Shown: piece by piece, positions 13,307 to 14,398 of the stretch
Position numbering within the stretch: the first letter of the stretch is position 1
Layout of the letters: each line of letters begins with the position of its first letter
Origin: JAYODZ01 sp965660195
GTDB lineage: Bacteria > Pseudomonadota > Alphaproteobacteria > RS24
NCBI GenBank assembly: GCA_965660195.1
Contig: CBFHZM010000045.1
Span: 1 to 14,398, forward strand
DNA length: 14,398 nucleotides
Reading direction: 5' to 3'
Notes under the pieces: model-generated
The model's input: the letters and a program-made list of their open reading frames with translations, nothing else
The model's database searches: none
Told to the model about the DNA's origin: nothing
Translations under genes and position numbers: made by a program

Positions 13307-14398
13307 ATGGAAATGACACTGCGGCGACTAGGCTATACGGGGACCAAGTCCTTTTTAACCGGCATGAGCCTGCCTGTCGGTATTTTGGCGCTGATCGCGA
13401 TGATGGTTTTACCCTTGCCGCCGGTTCTCCTCGACTTGTTTTTTGTAACCAACATACTGTTTTCATTGCTAATCCTGATGATTGCCGTGAATACATTCCG
13501 GCCTCTCGACTTCTCGTCCTTCCCGTCTGTACTCCTAATCGCCACCATTCTGCGCTTGGGTTTGAACGTCGCCTCAACCCGTATTGTCCTCAGTGAGGGT
13601 CATACCGGCACGGATGCGGCTGGCAATGTGATCGAAGCCTTTGGTGAGTTTGTGATTTCTGGCAATTATGCTGTTGGTCTCTTTGTCTTCATTATTTTGA
13701 TCATTATCAACCTCGTGGTAATCACCCGTGGTGCTGGCCGGGTATCCGAGGTATCGGCGCGCTTCACCCTAGACGCCATGCCGGGTAAGCAAATGGCGAT
13801 TGACGCTGATCTTAATGCCGGCGTGCTCACCAATGAAGAGGCTACCAAGCGACGTGAGGAAATAGCCTCTGAGGCCGACTTCTACGGTGCCATGGATGGT
13901 GCTTCGAAATTTGTTAAGGGCGACGCCGTTGCCTCTATTCTTATTCTCGCCATCAATGTCGTGGGTGGACTTATTATCGGTCTGGTTCAACATGACATGG
14001 CGATTGACGAGGCTGCGAGCGTCTATGTCTTGCTATCGATTGGTGATGGTTTGGTCGCTCAAATCCCCTCACTTTTGCTCGCCATCTCGACCGCCATTAT
14101 CGTCACCCGCGTATCGTCAACACAGAATATGGCCGAACACATTGGCAAGCAATTTAGCATTTCGCGCGCTTGGTTACCTGCCGCTGGCGTGATGTTTTTG
14201 ATTGGTATGGTCCCAGGCATGCCGAATTTCTTATTCTTGGTCGCTGCCGGTCTCGCCGTCGCCGCCGCGATTTATATCCGTCAGATTGAAGAGAACGAAG
14301 AGGTTGCAGAAGAAACTGCGGGCCAAGAGGCGATCGCCGAGAAAAAACCTACCGATATTGATTTAACGGAAATTGCCGATAATGCGCCCATATCTATT
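13307..14398 (+). CDS. flhA: Flagellar type III export gate protein FlhA (partial, first 364 residues; runs off the right edge)
   Basis: FlhA is the large inner-membrane export-gate protein that uses the proton motive force and receives substrates and chaperones on its cytoplasmic ring. ATG 13307 has GAGGAG 6 bases upstream, and the frame is open to the edge. The visible 364 residues cover the whole membrane domain (hydrophobic segments at about 21-43, 46-62, 71-90, 118-140, 207-227, 236-268, 288-304 and 307-323). The family signature is intact: GRVSEVSARFTLDAMPGKQM then AIDADLNAG (144-172). MDGASKFVKGDAVAS follows (196-210), where Asp206 corresponds to the essential Asp of Salmonella FlhA. 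The last 40 residues are the acidic linker; the substrate-binding cytoplasmic domain (about half the protein) lies beyond the edge. The N-terminus before the first segment (MEMTLRRLGYTGTKSFLTGM) differs from commoner forms. It is transcribed from its own sigma-54 promoter. Confidence 0.97.
   Translation, partial: MEMTLRRLGYTGTKSFLTGMSLPVGILALIAMMVLPLPPVLLDLFFVTNILFSLLILMIAVNTFRPLDFSSFPSVLLIATILRLGLNVASTRIVLSEGHTGTDAAGNVIEAFGEFVISGNYAVGLFVFIILIIINLVVITRGAGRVSEVSARFTLDAMPGKQMAIDADLNAGVLTNEEATKRREEIASEADFYGAMDGASKFVKGDAVASILILAINVVGGLIIGLVQHDMAIDEAASVYVLLSIGDGLVAQIPSLLLAISTAIIVTRVSSTQNMAEHIGKQFSISRAWLPAAGVMFLIGMVPGMPNFLFLVAAGLAVAAAIYIRQIEENEEVAEETAGQEAIAEKKPTDIDLTEIADNAPISI

Noticed and set aside
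1..14398. Mobile elements, CRISPR arrays, tRNA or rRNA genes, frameshifted genes
   Set aside because: On reading both strands I saw no direct-repeat array, transposase, integrase or RNA gene, and every flagellar frame is intact apart from the two cut by the window edges.

Overview
This window is a flagellar gene cluster on a bacterial chromosome. It encodes the proximal rod, distal rod and hook (flgB, flgC, flgD, flgE, flgF, flgG), the start of the L-ring gene flgH, a periplasmic and regulatory block (flgP, flgT, a LysM/FimV-like gene, flgA, flgM, a flgN-like gene, a DUF2802-like gene), and the first half of the export-gate gene flhA. I found no rRNA, tRNA, CRISPR array, transposase or prophage gene. 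The mix of consensus sigma-54 (-24/-12) promoters, FlgP and FlgT (H-ring proteins known from Vibrio), FlgM, and Pseudomonas/Vibrio-like FlgB/FlgC/FlgG/FlhA suggests a gammaproteobacterium-like organism, probably with polar flagella. No phylogenetic marker is present, so this is inference.

Layout, left to right. (1) 1-7852, minus strand: flgB-flgC-flgD-flgE-flgF-flgG-flgH, read right to left and running off the left edge. A sigma-54 promoter lies before flgB (7915-7930) and a second, internal one before flgG (1307-1322). The hook gene flgE is exceptionally long (1382 codons, over a quarter of the window). (2) 7954-9074, plus strand: two tightly coupled genes of unknown function, one for a protein with a very acidic disordered tail and one for a small lipoprotein. 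They sit between two flagellar units, divergent from flgB and convergent with the next unit. (3) 9090-13037, minus strand: flgP-flgT-LysM/FimV-like-flgA-flgM-flgN-like-DUF2802-like, with gaps or overlaps of at most about 31 bases, reading as one operon from a sigma-54 promoter at 13090-13105. (4) 13142-14398, plus strand: a consensus sigma-54 promoter, a structured leader of about 139 nt and flhA, cut by the right edge.

The genes form one programme. FlhA is part of the export gate. FlgB/C/F/G form the rod, FlgD caps the growing hook and FlgE is the hook. FlgA chaperones P-ring assembly and FlgH is the L ring. FlgP and FlgT decorate the basal body in the periplasm and outer membrane. FlgM holds back sigma-28 until the hook is finished, and FlgN (if that call is right) serves hook-filament junction proteins. 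The four sigma-54 promoters place all these flagellar genes in the middle tier of a Vibrio/Pseudomonas-like hierarchy. The most distinctive points are the giant FlgE, the inverted repeat in the flhA leader that begins at the predicted transcription start, the FimV-like LysM protein inside the H-ring operon, and the unexplained plus-strand gene pair. No gene-free stretch exceeds 300 bases; the longest, 13038-13306, holds two back-to-back promoters and the flhA leader.
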